A program made the translations under genes and the position numbers. Below the pieces are notes generated by a model. That model did no database searches. It saw nothing but the letters and a program-made list of their open reading frames with translations, and was not told where the DNA came from. From Pseudomonas sp. FP198 (GTDB lineage Bacteria; Pseudomonadota; Gammaproteobacteria; Pseudomonadales; Pseudomonadaceae): a DNA stretch of 64,000 bases. The stretch covers positions 3,427,501-3,491,500 of the forward strand of contig NZ_CP117452.1 of NCBI RefSeq assembly GCF_030687895.1, written 5' to 3'. Below, piece by piece: positions 33,831-42,097 of the stretch (position 1 is its first letter; each line of letters opens with the position of its first letter).

Positions 33831-36221
33831 TTACCAGTTGTAACTCACTTTGGCGGTAATCTCGCGACCCGGGTTGTAGAAGTTCGCTGTGCCGGAACCG
33901 ACCACGTGCTGCTCATCCAGCAGGTTGCTGACGTTCACCGCAAGGTCGGTGCCCTTGGCGATCTCATAGTTGAAGGCGGCGTCGAACAGCGTGGTGCCAT
34001 CGCTTTTGCCGGAGTTGGCTGCATCGAAGTAATAAGAGCCGACGTAGCGCGCACCCAAGCCAACGCTGACATCAGTACCGGGCACGTCGTAATAACTCCA
34101 GAGCGAAGCGGAATGCTTGGGTGCCGTGGAGAACTCATTACCCTTCAGGGAGCTGCCGTCGTACAACGAACCGCGCAGTACCTCGGACTCCATATAGGAA
34201 TAACCGCCTATCAGGCTGAGGTTCTGCGTCACCTGCGCCTTGGCCTCCAGGTCGAGGCCGCGCGCCCGCGATTCGCCCACCGTCTGTTGCTCGATGATGC
34301 CGCTCGGCAGCACCACGGCGATGGTGACGTTTTCCTGGGTCAAGTCATAAACGGCTGCGGAGAATAGTGCGTCCATCCCCATCGGCGCATACTTCACGCC
34401 CACTTCGTACTGCCTGCCCGTCTGCGGTGTTACGCCAACCTGAGGCGGCGAGACGGATTCCACCATGCTCACATAGGTGGACACCTCGTCGTTGACGATA
34501 TAAGTCAACGCACCTCGGTAGGACGTTTCGGAGAAGTTGTCTTTCTCAGTGGATATCAAGCCTTTGCTGGTAAGGTCCATCGAGTCGTTGCGCATACCCG
34601 CGGTGACAATGAAACGCTCGTAGAACGACAGGTTCTGCTGAAGGAACACGGCCTTGGTGGTCGCGTCTCGCTTGTTGACTGCATACGGCGTGATTGAGCG
34701 TGAAACGCCAGTAAACACGGGATTTGCGATGTCAATCGGGGTCGCCAGGGCGTAGACCGAGCTTTCCCTGGTGGTCGAATCGAGGTACTCCACGCCCACC
34801 AGGCTGCTGCTGTCGATGTTCTCGAAGCGGGCATCGTATTGCAGCATCAGATTGCCGTTGAACTGGTCGGCCTCAGTGTCCGTTCCAAACAGATACCGGT
34901 CAACGGTGGTACCGACACGTCCGGCGCTGTCGCTGAGGTAAACGTAGCCAAAATCATCGGTCAATTTGCTGTAACGCAGATTGCTGCGCAGTACGAAGCC
35001 GTTGTCGAAGTCATGGGTGATATTACCGCTGAGGCTGGTGCGCTCGACATCGTGAAAGTTGTAGCTGGGCTCACCATAAAACTTGCTGCGGTCGTACTCT
35101 TTGTCCAGCGGATAGCCGCCACTGTTGGGCGAACTTTCAGTTTTCAGATAGTCCAGAATCACGGTGGCTGACGTGTAATCCGTGGGTGCCCAAGTGAGGC
35201 CCCCCATCACCAATCGGTTGTCGTCCTGTGAGTGGTCGTACTCGCGGTCGCTGTTCTGGCCTTTGGCAGTGAAGCGGCCAGCCAAGGTTTTTTCGTCGTT
35301 CAGCGCATCCCCCACATCGATGCCTGTCTCGACATGGTCAAACGAACCGTAGGTCACATAGCCTTGGCCAAACTTCTCGAAGCGTGGCTGTTTGGTCACG
35401 AAATTCACCGAACCGCCCGGGTCCGCTGGGCCAAACAGCGTGGAGTTGGCGCCACGCAGAATCTCTATGCGTTCATAAGCGAACGGATCTTCGCGTACGC
35501 CGCGCATCGAACTCAGGGTCAAGCCGTCACGGTAGGTGGTGGCCTGGAAGCCCCGGATCTGGAAATAGTCGTTGCGGTCATCCGTGCCATAGAAATCACT
35601 GACCACGCCCGGCGTGTATTGCAGCGCCTCCTCCGTGGTGCTGACGCTGCGTTGCTCCATTTCCTTGTTGGTAACAACCGACACCGATGCCGGTGTATTG
35701 AGAATGCTGGTTGCCACCTTGCCGCCAACCCAGAGCTCCTTGGCGACCACCGAGTTGGCGTCATCGTCGGCACTGACCCTGACCTTGGCATTGATGATGA
35801 GCGGTGCTAAGCGGTATTCCTCGGCGTCCGTTGCGTCGAGCTCCAGCGGGCCGGTGGGCGTTGGTCGAGGGGACAGTAGATAGGCATTCGGGCCTTGCTG
35901 TTCGATTTGCAATTCGCTCCCCTGCAGCAACGATGAAAGCGCTGTCGACGTATCGAGCGTGCCATTCACGCCAGCAGTGGTGCGGTTCATTACACTCGAC
36001 GCGTCGAAGGAAAGACTGATGCCAGCCTCGCGCGCAAAGCGGTCAAGCGCCGGCGCCAGTGGGCCGGCAGCGATGTTCCACTGCTTGACTGGGTTGCTGT
36101 GGTCAGCGCTCGATGTTTGCGCCAGCGATGGCAATGCGTAGCTGCTTACGATCAAACCCAAAATCGCAGCGTGCAAGGCACGATTTAATGGATGGCGCTG
36201 TGAAACAGGGGACGAACTCAT
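33831..36221 (-). CDS. TonB-dependent siderophore receptor with STN signalling domain
   Basis: 796 residues from ATG 36221 (GGAG 8 nt upstream). A signal peptide ends LPSLAQ; the STN domain (WNIAAGPLAPALDRFAREAG) follows, then the plug (VVTNKEMEQRSVSTTEEAL) and a 22-strand barrel ending in the terminal aromatic KVSYNW. It imports a ferric siderophore and, through STN, signals to the FecR-type protein encoded upstream in the same operon. Siderophore identity cannot be read. Confidence 0.93.
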   Translation of the reverse strand: MSSSPVSQRHPLNRALHAAILGLIVSSYALPSLAQTSSADHSNPVKQWNIAAGPLAPALDRFAREAGISLSFDASSVMNRTTAGVNGTLDTSTALSSLLQGSELQIEQQGPNAYLLSPRPTPTGPLELDATDAEEYRLAPLIINAKVRVSADDDANSVVAKELWVGGKVATSILNTPASVSVVTNKEMEQRSVSTTEEALQYTPGVVSDFYGTDDRNDYFQIRGFQATTYRDGLTLSSMRGVREDPFAYERIEILRGANSTLFGPADPGGSVNFVTKQPRFEKFGQGYVTYGSFDHVETGIDVGDALNDEKTLAGRFTAKGQNSDREYDHSQDDNRLVMGGLTWAPTDYTSATVILDYLKTESSPNSGGYPLDKEYDRSKFYGEPSYNFHDVERTSLSGNITHDFDNGFVLRSNLRYSKLTDDFGYVYLSDSAGRVGTTVDRYLFGTDTEADQFNGNLMLQYDARFENIDSSSLVGVEYLDSTTRESSVYALATPIDIANPVFTGVSRSITPYAVNKRDATTKAVFLQQNLSFYERFIVTAGMRNDSMDLTSKGLISTEKDNFSETSYRGALTYIVNDEVSTYVSMVESVSPPQVGVTPQTGRQYEVGVKYAPMGMDALFSAAVYDLTQENVTIAVVLPSGIIEQQTVGESRARGLDLEAKAQVTQNLSLIGGYSYMESEVLRGSLYDGSSLKGNEFSTAPKHSASLWSYYDVPGTDVSVGLGARYVGSYYFDAANSGKSDGTTLFDAAFNYEIAKGTDLAVNVSNLLDEQHVVGSGTANFYNPGREITAKVSYNW

Positions 36222-36339
36222 TTTCTCGCTCCAAGAAAGGACATCGGCAGACTGGCCTGTATTCCGGCCTTCCTTAGAGGTCGAACGAGAATGAGAAGCT
36301 ACCTCATTATTTTTCACGCGACACAAAATTCTGATGGGC

Positions 36340-37320
36340 TCAGGTGGCAGCGGTCACGGTCACCCAATAACGGGTTCGATAATCAATGTTCAAGTGCAAT
36401 GACTGCGCGACCAATGCCAGGACCTGATCGTTGTCGGCGAGCTGGAAGGTGCCGGAAACGCGACGATCAGCGACCTCTTCGGCGCAGCGCAGCACCCCGG
36501 GGCGATAACGCGACAACTCCACGATGAAATCATTGAGGCGCATATTGCGCGCACTGATCACCCCGTCCCCCCAGCTCCATAGATCCAGGCCGTTGTCCCT
36601 GAACATTCGGGCGCCACTTGATGTGAATAGCAGCTGGTTTCCTGCCTGGACGCTGCGGCTCGCAGGAGTTTGACTGGAGCCGGGGAAAACCGTGACTGAT
36701 CCTTCCTGAGCCGCGACCAGAGTGCCATCATCCAGCTCGCGTGCCAGGAAGCGCGAACTCTGAGCTCGCATGATCCCGTCACGTGACTGCACCCAGAACG
36801 GTCGCGCTCGAGGCGAGTGTTGATCCGCGCCGACATTCACGATGATTTCACCACGCCGCAGGATGATCAGGCGTCGCTGGGCGTCGAAATCGCTGTCGAC
36901 GGCGCTATCGCTATTGAGCTGGATAAGGCTGCCATCATCGAGTTGGAAACGTCGTTGCTCGCCGGTACTGCTGCGCTGCTGCGCAAGCATCGCGGGTACG
37001 GGCGTATAGTCCCGGCCAAGCCAGGCTGCAGTGCTTACAGTAGCCAATAGGCCCAGTAGCTTCAGGCTTTCCCGTCGCCGCATTCCATGCCGGGTACCCT
37101 CAAGGGTTCGTCGGGCCAGTTGAGCTGGCACGCCCACAAATTCATCCCCAAGCGTTTCCACACGCTGCCACGCCAATACATGCTCCGGGCACTGCTGCAG
37201 CCAGTGCTCGAAAGTGCGCTGTGTTTGTTCATCGGCTTGATTGAAGCGAAGGCGCACCAGCCATTGGATCGCCTGCTCGACAATGGCCGGATTGAGCGCC
37301 TGCGGCTCACGCCTCGACAT
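36340..37320 (-). CDS. FecR-family anti-sigma factor/transmembrane regulator
   Basis: 326 residues from ATG 37320 (MSRREPQALNP). N-terminal cytoplasmic sigma-binding part with WLVRLRFNQADEQTQ and FEHWLQQCPEHVLAWQRVE, one TM (LLGLLATVSTAAWLG), then the FecR domain (RRLIILRRGEIIVNVG) and a C-terminal secretin-like part. It transduces the receptor signal to the FecI-type factor, whose gene overlaps it by 14 bp. Confidence 0.9.
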   Translation of the reverse strand: MSRREPQALNPAIVEQAIQWLVRLRFNQADEQTQRTFEHWLQQCPEHVLAWQRVETLGDEFVGVPAQLARRTLEGTRHGMRRRESLKLLGLLATVSTAAWLGRDYTPVPAMLAQQRSSTGEQRRFQLDDGSLIQLNSDSAVDSDFDAQRRLIILRRGEIIVNVGADQHSPRARPFWVQSRDGIMRAQSSRFLARELDDGTLVAAQEGSVTVFPGSSQTPASRSVQAGNQLLFTSSGARMFRDNGLDLWSWGDGVISARNMRLNDFIVELSRYRPGVLRCAEEVADRRVSGTFQLADNDQVLALVAQSLHLNIDYRTRYWVTVTAAT

Positions 37321-37822
37321 AACGCAAGCGATAGCAATGTTGCAGGGCCGTGGCCAGGTCGCGTTCCACCGTCGCACGGGAAACACCCAGCTTTTCGGCT
37401 ATTTGCGCGCAGGTCAGACCGTCGAGTCGGGCAAATAGAAATGCCTGGCGAACTCTGGGTTTCAGCATACCGAGCATGCGGTCTATGCGCTCGAGCGCAT
37501 CAAGAATCAACAGCCGGCTTTCTTCCGAGGGAACCTCGTGCTGAGGCAGCAACGTGACGCTTTCCAGGTAGGCACGTTCGAGTTCGCGACGACGATACTG
37601 ATCGATCATCAGCCCGCGGGCGATACTGCTCAAGTAGGCGCGTGGTTCGCGCAAAGGGCTGGACTGACGGGATTTGAGCAGACGTACGAAGGTGTCCTGC
37701 GCCAAATCTGCTGCGTTATCGCGGCATCCAATGCGTCGGATAAGCCAGCCGTGTAACCACGAGTGGTGGGTTCGATAGAGCAGCCCTAGATCTGCGTTAC
37801 CTAGCGTTTCATCGCTGCGCAT
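37307..37822 (-). CDS. FecI-type ECF sigma factor
   Basis: 171 residues from ATG 37822 (MRSDETLGNADL); a GTG at 37870 and an ATG at 37861 in the same frame are alternatives. The GTG would overlap the stop of the preceding flavin oxidoreductase gene (GTGA). Region 2: LIRRIGCRDNAADLAQDTFVRL; region 4: MLKPRVRQAFLFARLDGLTC and EKLGVSRATVERDLA. It should direct RNA polymerase to the receptor gene when the siderophore is bound. A weak Fur-box-like stretch (TGATTGATAATTAATCG, about 37840-37857) precedes this start. Confidence 0.9.
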   Translation of the reverse strand: MRSDETLGNADLGLLYRTHHSWLHGWLIRRIGCRDNAADLAQDTFVRLLKSRQSSPLREPRAYLSSIARGLMIDQYRRRELERAYLESVTLLPQHEVPSEESRLLILDALERIDRMLGMLKPRVRQAFLFARLDGLTCAQIAEKLGVSRATVERDLATALQHCYRLRYVEA

Positions 37823-37866
37823 CGGAATCCCGGCAAGTACATGATTGATAATTAATCGCATTCTAC

Positions 37867-39144
37867 TCACGCGCTAGGCCTTAGGCAAATACGTGGCGAT
37901 CGGTGTCCGCTTTTGGGCGAACGCTTCTCCACCCAACCCCGATACTGGCGGGTGCGAAATGCCAGGGCGAGCTGTTGCAAGATCAGCGCGCGCAACGGCG
38001 ACACGCTCGGATCGGGCTTTTTAGCCCGACTCAGTTTGTGCAATTGAAACTTCACGACCGCCATGTTCGCCAAGGCCGCAAGGGTCTTGTTTTTCCAAGT
38101 GATTGGCGGCAATTGCGGGGCGTTGTCTTTGCCCTGTAGCCAGTCACGCGGCAGGTAAGGATCGATGGCCAACGCGGTTCCGATGCCCACCATGTCGACA
38201 CCGCTCTGCACGACGCTCTCGGCAACCGGACGTCGACGTATGCCGCCAGTGATCATCACTGGCATTTTGGCGACGGTCTGGATCTCGCGGGCAAACTCGA
38301 GGAAATAAGCCTCGCGGGCCAAGGTGCGTCCATCACGCGCCTCACCCTGCATGGCGGGGGCTTCATAACTGCCGCCAGACAACTCCACCAGGTCCACGCC
38401 CAGGTCGTTGAGCAGCCCGACCACCCTTTTGGCGTCATCCGCCGTGGACCCTCCACGCTGGAAATCGGCGGAATTGAGTTTGACCGCTACTGCGAATTTC
38501 GCCGAAACCACAGCCCTGACCGCCTTGACGATGTCGAGTAACAGGCGCGCTCGGTTTTCGAGGGAGCCGCCCCACTCGTCCGTCCTTTGATTGGTCAGCG
38601 GCGAAAGGAACTGACTCAACAAATAACCATGGGCGGCGTGGATTTCCACGCCGGTGAATCCGGCTTGTTCGCCCAGGCGTGCGGTGTTGGCAAAGCGCTG
38701 GATGACCTCTTCGATCACGCCAGGGGTCATGGCGTGAGGCGTGGCGAAACGCTTGGACATATTGCCCAGCGCCAGCGGCACGGCCGACGGCGCCCAGGTT
38801 TTTTGCCCAAGGTTGGCCTGCATCTGCCGACCTGGGTGATTGATCTGCAACCAGAACTGCGCACCGCCGGATCGGCCAATACGCGCCCAGTGCTTGAACT
38901 TGTCCAGCGGCCGATCATCCTGCAACACCACACCACCCGGTCCGGTCATGGCGCGGCCGTCGACCATCACGTTGCCGGTGATGAGCAGGCCGGCACCGCC
39001 GTCGGCCCACGCCTGGTAAAGACGCATCAGTTCTTCGGAGGGCGCCTGGTCGGCGTCCGCCATGTTTTCTTCCATGGCGGCTTTGGCGATTCGGTTCTTG
39101 ATCGTCGAACCGTTGGGAAGCATCAAGGTATCGAACACATTCAT
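37867..39144 (-). CDS. NADH:flavin oxidoreductase, old yellow enzyme family
   Basis: 425 residues from ATG 39144 (GAGGA 7 nt upstream); the frame is open to 39207 but that stretch overlaps the promoter. TIM-barrel FMN protein: LPNGSTIKNRIAKAAMEENM at the N-terminus, HPGRQM, the His/Asn-type motif AHGYLLSQFLSPLTNQR, and the phosphate-binding TGGIRRRPV followed by GVDMVGIGTALA. It reduces electrophilic alkenes or related compounds. A MerR-type promoter drives it. The C-terminal about 60 residues are basic and unlike the classical enzyme. Confidence 0.88.
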   Translation of the reverse strand: MNVFDTLMLPNGSTIKNRIAKAAMEENMADADQAPSEELMRLYQAWADGGAGLLITGNVMVDGRAMTGPGGVVLQDDRPLDKFKHWARIGRSGGAQFWLQINHPGRQMQANLGQKTWAPSAVPLALGNMSKRFATPHAMTPGVIEEVIQRFANTARLGEQAGFTGVEIHAAHGYLLSQFLSPLTNQRTDEWGGSLENRARLLLDIVKAVRAVVSAKFAVAVKLNSADFQRGGSTADDAKRVVGLLNDLGVDLVELSGGSYEAPAMQGEARDGRTLAREAYFLEFAREIQTVAKMPVMITGGIRRRPVAESVVQSGVDMVGIGTALAIDPYLPRDWLQGKDNAPQLPPITWKNKTLAALANMAVVKFQLHKLSRAKKPDPSVSPLRALILQQLALAFRTRQYRGWVEKRSPKSGHRSPRICLRPSA

Positions 39145-39172
39145 AGAGCGGTCCTCAGCTGGGAATGAGGCC

Positions 39173-39203
39173 ACCTTAAGATTGAAGTCGACTTTAAGGT
39201 CAA
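39173..39203 (-). promoter_or_regulatory. MerR-type promoter of the flavin oxidoreductase gene
   Basis: On the minus strand -35 TTGACC (39198-39203) and -10 TAAGGT (39173-39178) are separated by 19 bp. The stretched spacer holds a dyad starting CCTTAAAGTCGACTT, as in promoters untwisted by MerR-family activators. The start codon lies 29 bp downstream of the -10. No merR gene is adjacent. Confidence 0.7.
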
Positions 39204-39264
39204 TCACTTTTTTTACTTACTTTTGACGCGTTCGATGACGTGCGCCTTGCCTTGCTTGCGGGGG

Positions 39265-39295
39265 TTGACCTTAAAGCGCGGTTCAAGGTGAGCAT
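39265..39295 (+). promoter_or_regulatory. MerR-type promoter of the acetoacetate-decarboxylase-like gene
   Basis: TTGACC (39265-39270), a 19-bp spacer and a weak -10 GAGCAT (39290-39295). The dyad CCTTAAAGCG/CGGTTCAAGG (39269-39288) pairs at 8 of 10 positions and begins with the same CCTTAAAG as the divergent promoter, so one MerR-family activator may control both genes. Confidence 0.6.
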
Positions 39296-39349
39296 GCACT
39301 GAGCGGCATGACGCTGAACCCTCAAAGCCCCCTCCTGGAGAAAGACCGA

Positions 39350-40075
39350 TTGAAACTCGCAAGCGCCGTTTTAACAGGATTGCTGTTCAACACTTTTGCC
39401 AACGCTGCGTTGGCGGGGCCGCCTGAAACGACCCGCCCGACCGCCACCACCACCATCGATATCGCGGGCCACCCGGTGCCTGTCGTCAAGGGTGGCCTGT
39501 ACGACCGTTTTCGCTCCAACCCGCCGTTATCGGTCATTGCAGCAGAAATACCGGGCGTTGATTTGAGTTGGTTCAATAGCTTGAAGAAGCACAAGGTCGA
39601 TATTGGCTTTGAGTCGTACTCGCCAAACTTTTACTACCAGAACAGTCGCGTCACGGCGGTCTATACGGCCGATCTGGACGCACTCCGGGCGCTGATGCCG
39701 CCGGAAATATTGGCAGCGGTGCAGCCCTTGCAGGTCTGGCCAGGCCGCGGCTTGATCGCGTTCACGGCGTACACCTATGAGCACTGCGATAACGACGCCT
39801 ATAACGAAGTCGCCTTGTCGATCATCACCAGCAAACCAGGCAATGCCAACCTGGGTCCGTTCACGCTGATTGACCAGTCGATGTCTGGCGACTTCTGGGG
39901 CTACGTGCTCAAGCTGCCGGTCAATACAGAGCTTGCAAATGGAACAATCGAGCACTACGCTTCCCGCACCGCTCAACCAAGTGGCTATGCCTGTGCCGAG
40001 CTCGGCTGGGTCCAGCGTTACTCCAGAAATATACAAGCCGTTTGGAGACGGCCAGCGCGGTACAGGTTCGAATAA
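39350..40075 (+). CDS. Exported acetoacetate decarboxylase-like protein, C-terminus probably lost
   Basis: 241 residues from TTG 39350, chosen because GGAG lies about 10 nt upstream and the sequence then starts with a signal peptide (KLASAVLTGLLFNTFANAAL); an ATG at 39308 would leave almost no leader after the MerR-type promoter. The ADC fold is visible in YFYQNSRVTAVYTADLD-like text (NSRVTAVYTADLDALRALMP) and VALSIITSKPGNANLGPF. After about residue 198 (LPVNTELANG) the sequence no longer resembles the family, and the region beyond is island-like, so the natural end appears replaced. Confidence 0.7.
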   Translation: MKLASAVLTGLLFNTFANAALAGPPETTRPTATTTIDIAGHPVPVVKGGLYDRFRSNPPLSVIAAEIPGVDLSWFNSLKKHKVDIGFESYSPNFYYQNSRVTAVYTADLDALRALMPPEILAAVQPLQVWPGRGLIAFTAYTYEHCDNDAYNEVALSIITSKPGNANLGPFTLIDQSMSGDFWGYVLKLPVNTELANGTIEHYASRTAQPSGYACAELGWVQRYSRNIQAVWRRPARYRFE

Positions 40076-40182
40076 ATCCCCGCAACTTTCGCAACGCCAA
40101 GCAAAGAATCATGGGGACGCTGTGTAATTCAACCCCAACAGCACTCCCAGCTCGGGGCAATGGGTGTGGGGAGCCGAAAACG

Positions 40183-40209
40183 AAAAAGCCCCGATCTATG
40201 TCGAGGCCC
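40183..40209 (-). terminator. Intrinsic terminator on the minus strand
   Basis: Read on the minus strand, GGCCTCGA, a 6-nt loop and TCGGGGC form a stem with one G-U pair, followed by TTTTT (complement of 40183-40187). It lies past the end of the leftward phage-remnant genes. Confidence 0.6.
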
Positions 40210-40253
40210 TGAATAGGTGCGCAGTCTTTCCCGCTGTCTGCCGTTGAGAAGCA

Positions 40254-40276
40254 GGAGGAAAGGAAGCCTTTCCTCC
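40254..40276. repeat. Perfect 10-bp hairpin
   Basis: GGAGGAAAGG (40254-40263), loop AAG, CCTTTCCTCC (40267-40276). No T-run follows on either strand. It lies 15 bp past the stop of the leftward phage-remnant gene and may protect or punctuate that transcript. Confidence 0.5.
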
Positions 40277-40290
40277 CTTGCTGCCATCCC

Positions 40291-40601
40291 TTACAGAATG
40301 TCGTAAGTGATCCAAGCGGTGCCGTTGGTACTCAACGGATTCAACCAGATTCCAAAGCCTGGCGGGATCTGGATAGGGTAAGAAAGTGTTGCATTCTTAG
40401 CTGGGCCGGAGTTCTGTAGCGATGGGTTCAGGGATTCACCGAGAGGTGTAGGTTTCACTTCCCCAGAGAAGATTTGTACTGCGAACAGTTCAGACGTGCG
40501 AATTACCACTCCGCAGTATTTTGCTCAGGCGTCACAACAGGCTGATAATTCGCCCGAACAGCGCCACTGAAGAACTTGCTGCCAATTACTACTGGTTCCA
40601 T
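40291..40601 (-). pseudogene. Small prophage-type protein gene, split by a frameshift
   Basis: From ATG 40601 (MEPVVIGSKFFSGAVRANY) the frame runs to a TAA at 40503; the frame shifted by -1 continues at once with VVIRTSELFAVQIFSGEVKP and ends TAWITYDIL at 40291. The two halves read as one protein of about 103 residues interrupted by a single-base change at about 40508. It lies between a com remnant and a terminator, as small genes do at the tail end of P2/Mu-like prophages in Pseudomonas. Function unknown. Confidence 0.5.
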
Positions 40602-40660
40602 TTTTTCACCTTTTGGGTCGAATGATTTTGCGGAGGGTTCCGCATTCATGTCGCTCAAAG

Positions 40661-40780
40661 GCGATCGCTCGGGGCTCGTGGCCCTCACATGATTCAAAAT
40701 CCCGCACCGGGAGCATTTGATCTGGAGCTGGGTGTACTCGCCCACGCGGGCCAGTAGTCTGTTGCACTTTCCACATCTGC
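40661..40780 (-). pseudogene. com-like zinc-ribbon (Mu Com family) remnant, 5' end lost
   Basis: The frame reads CRCGKCNRLLARVGEYTQLQ then IKCSRCGILNHVRATSPERS, the double CxxC ribbon of Mu Com, which activates translation of the modification gene mom. No ATG, GTG or TTG exists between an upstream TGA and the first ribbon cysteine. Sequence immediately upstream belongs, on the other strand, to an SRAP-family gene fragment. A deletion joining the two seems to have removed the com start. The frame runs on without a stop into the next small gene. Confidence 0.65.
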
Positions 40781-41074
40781 AATCTTTATTTCATCCGATT
40801 GAAGGATCAGAAGCCAATGTTCTTCGGGGCGCTCGCACAGGCCCGTCCAGGTCTGGACGAGCAAGACGGCGATGGCTTCGTAATCATTACCGCGTCTTGC
40901 GATCAGGGCATGGTGGATATCCATGACCGTAGGCCGCTGGTGTTATCACCCGAACAAGCGCGGGAAAGGCTGGGCCCAGATCTTAGCCCAAGGCAAGCAG
41001 GGAAATTGCGCGAGACCGTTCACGGCAGGAAGCCGATTCGAATGGTATGCCGTGGGCAAAGAGGTGGGTAACCC
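40775..41074 (+). pseudogene. SOS-response-associated peptidase (SRAP/YedK/HMCES) C-terminal fragment, frameshifted
   Basis: The plus strand reads NLYFIRLKDQKPMFFGALAQ, then DGFVIITASCDQGMVDIHDR and RPLVLSPEQARERLGPDLS, which are the central and C-terminal SRAP segments (the His of DIHDR is the conserved active-site His). The end of the domain, SRFEWYAVGKEVGNP, follows in another frame at about 41033-41074, so at least one frameshift is present. The N-terminal half with the catalytic Cys2 is missing. SRAP proteins shield abasic sites in DNA; this copy should be inactive. Confidence 0.7.
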
Positions 41075-41166
41075 CCACCGCCTTGCTTGCTTAGCGGTGT
41101 TACCCCCCTCCTTCCTGTAGCAAATATTTAGCAACCGTAGGAGGCCGGAAGCAATATCCGAGGGCT

Positions 41167-41490
41167 CTAGGGACGCTCTATCAAACAAGGTTTGGCTCGA
41201 CTTAGGACGCCCGCAGACCAGCCCGGCAACCGAGTCACTCCCGCCTTCGGTCGTTGGAGCCATGCGGCGTTCTCATCGTTCACGTACGGGACCCGTCCCG
41301 CCTCCCGTGCAGCTCCAATCCAAATTCGCATCTGTTCCACGTCAAATGCCTTACCGAGGTGATCCTTTAACCAGCTGCGCTTTATGAGGTAGCGACCACA
41401 TCCCTCACAGGACATCTCTTCCACATTGCCGTATACGCCTTTCTGTATGGCGTCCCCCCAGCAGATCCTACACGCGGTACGTTGAATCAT
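41167..41490 (-). CDS. Small double-CxxC (zinc-ribbon-like) protein, paralogue A
   Basis: 107 residues from ATG 41490; the same frame stays open to 41556 through a repeat tract. Two CxxC pairs (CRICWGDA and CEGCGRY) frame a region KGVYG, then GKAFDVEQMRIWIGAAREAG. Paralogue B (52883-53143) shares CxICWGDA, KGxYG, CxxCG, GKxFDVExMR and VP-V at the same spacing. Function unknown; four cysteines suggest a bound zinc. A 7 x 7-bp repeat directly precedes the ATG and supplies its GAGGG ribosome binding site. Confidence 0.7.
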   Translation of the reverse strand: MIQRTACRICWGDAIQKGVYGNVEEMSCEGCGRYLIKRSWLKDHLGKAFDVEQMRIWIGAAREAGRVPYVNDENAAWLQRPKAGVTRLPGWSAGVLSRAKPCLIERP

Positions 41491-41539
41491 TGCCCTCTGC
41501 CCTCTGCCCTCTGCCCTCTGCCCTCTGCCCTCTGCCCTC
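41491..41539. repeat. Heptanucleotide tandem repeat, 7 exact copies of TGCCCTC
   Basis: TGCCCTC occurs seven times without a mismatch (GAGGGCA on the minus strand). It touches the ATG of paralogue A. On the minus strand it forms the ribosome binding site, and if translation begins upstream at 41556 it encodes EGRGQRA repeats. Each copy gained or lost shifts the frame by one. Confidence 0.95.
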
Positions 41540-41556
41540 GCGATTGTTTCGCGCAC

Positions 41557-41890
41557 GTAAAAATTCCGTGACGCCGATGCGCGGCGTCCGGCTACGATTG
41601 ATTCGATAAATTAGGAGGTAAGAACATCGCCACACGCGGTGGATCCAGCTTGATATCCAGGGCAATTCAGAGAATTTGTGCTTACAGCTGTACAATTGTC
41701 CCCTCAGAACAGCCCCAGTGACCCAGGAGTTGGTATAGCGTTGAATTGGATCACCGATACAATGATGCAAAACATACGCCCATTTTCTACCGCTGTTACT
41801 TCTAAACACTAAAGCCGCCAAGGCGAAAGGCCTGTCGCTCTAGTCCTTCGACGTAGTCACTGCTTGGCGATGTCTGTCACGACCTCGGCT
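41557..41890. other. Intergenic region, 334 bp, no gene seen
   Basis: No frame of convincing quality. A short hairpin GACGCC/GGCGTC lies at 41570-41588 on the upstream side of paralogue A. It probably contains that gene's promoter. Confidence 0.4.
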
Positions 41891-42097
41891 CTATCTTTCG
41901 ATAGCGTGCGCGTAATAGCCGACCGCCTCCCCCATCAACCGTCGCCATTCGTCCTTGTCAATAATCCCCTGCAGCTTGAAATCATCTGCCATGGTAATCA
42001 GCTTCTCATACTGCTTCTCCGCATCCATTCGAATGTCGGGCTCCTCAAGCGCCTTGTGCCAAGCGGCTAAAGCTTGCCTCCTCCGGTCCTCGCTCAT
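41891..42097 (-). CDS. Small helical protein, function unknown
   Basis: 68 residues from ATG 42097 (MSEDRRRQALAAWHKALEEP); the frame is open further upstream but reads as noise there. Predicted almost entirely helical, charged, ending EAVGYYAHAIER. AGGAGGC lies 7 nt before the ATG. It resembles short conserved proteins found near Pseudomonas prophage and island genes; no function is known to me. Confidence 0.6.
   Translation of the reverse strand: MSEDRRRQALAAWHKALEEPDIRMDAEKQYEKLITMADDFKLQGIIDKDEWRRLMGEAVGYYAHAIER

Noticed and set aside
34839..35810. Rightward ORFs across the TonB receptor gene
   Set aside because: Antisense shadows; the receptor frame has STN, plug, barrel and terminal Trp.
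37840..37860. Fur box before fecI
   Set aside because: Match to the 19-bp consensus is partial (TGATTGATAATTAATCG); noted in the gene entry but too weak for a separate site.
40694..40924. Leftward 76-codon ORF starting MDIHHALIARRGND
   Set aside because: It is the antisense of the SRAP fragment (DIHDR region) on the plus strand; its sequence has no family resemblance of its own.
41461..41560. CRISPR-like array at the heptamer tract
   Set aside because: The unit is 7 bp without spacers, a simple tandem repeat.
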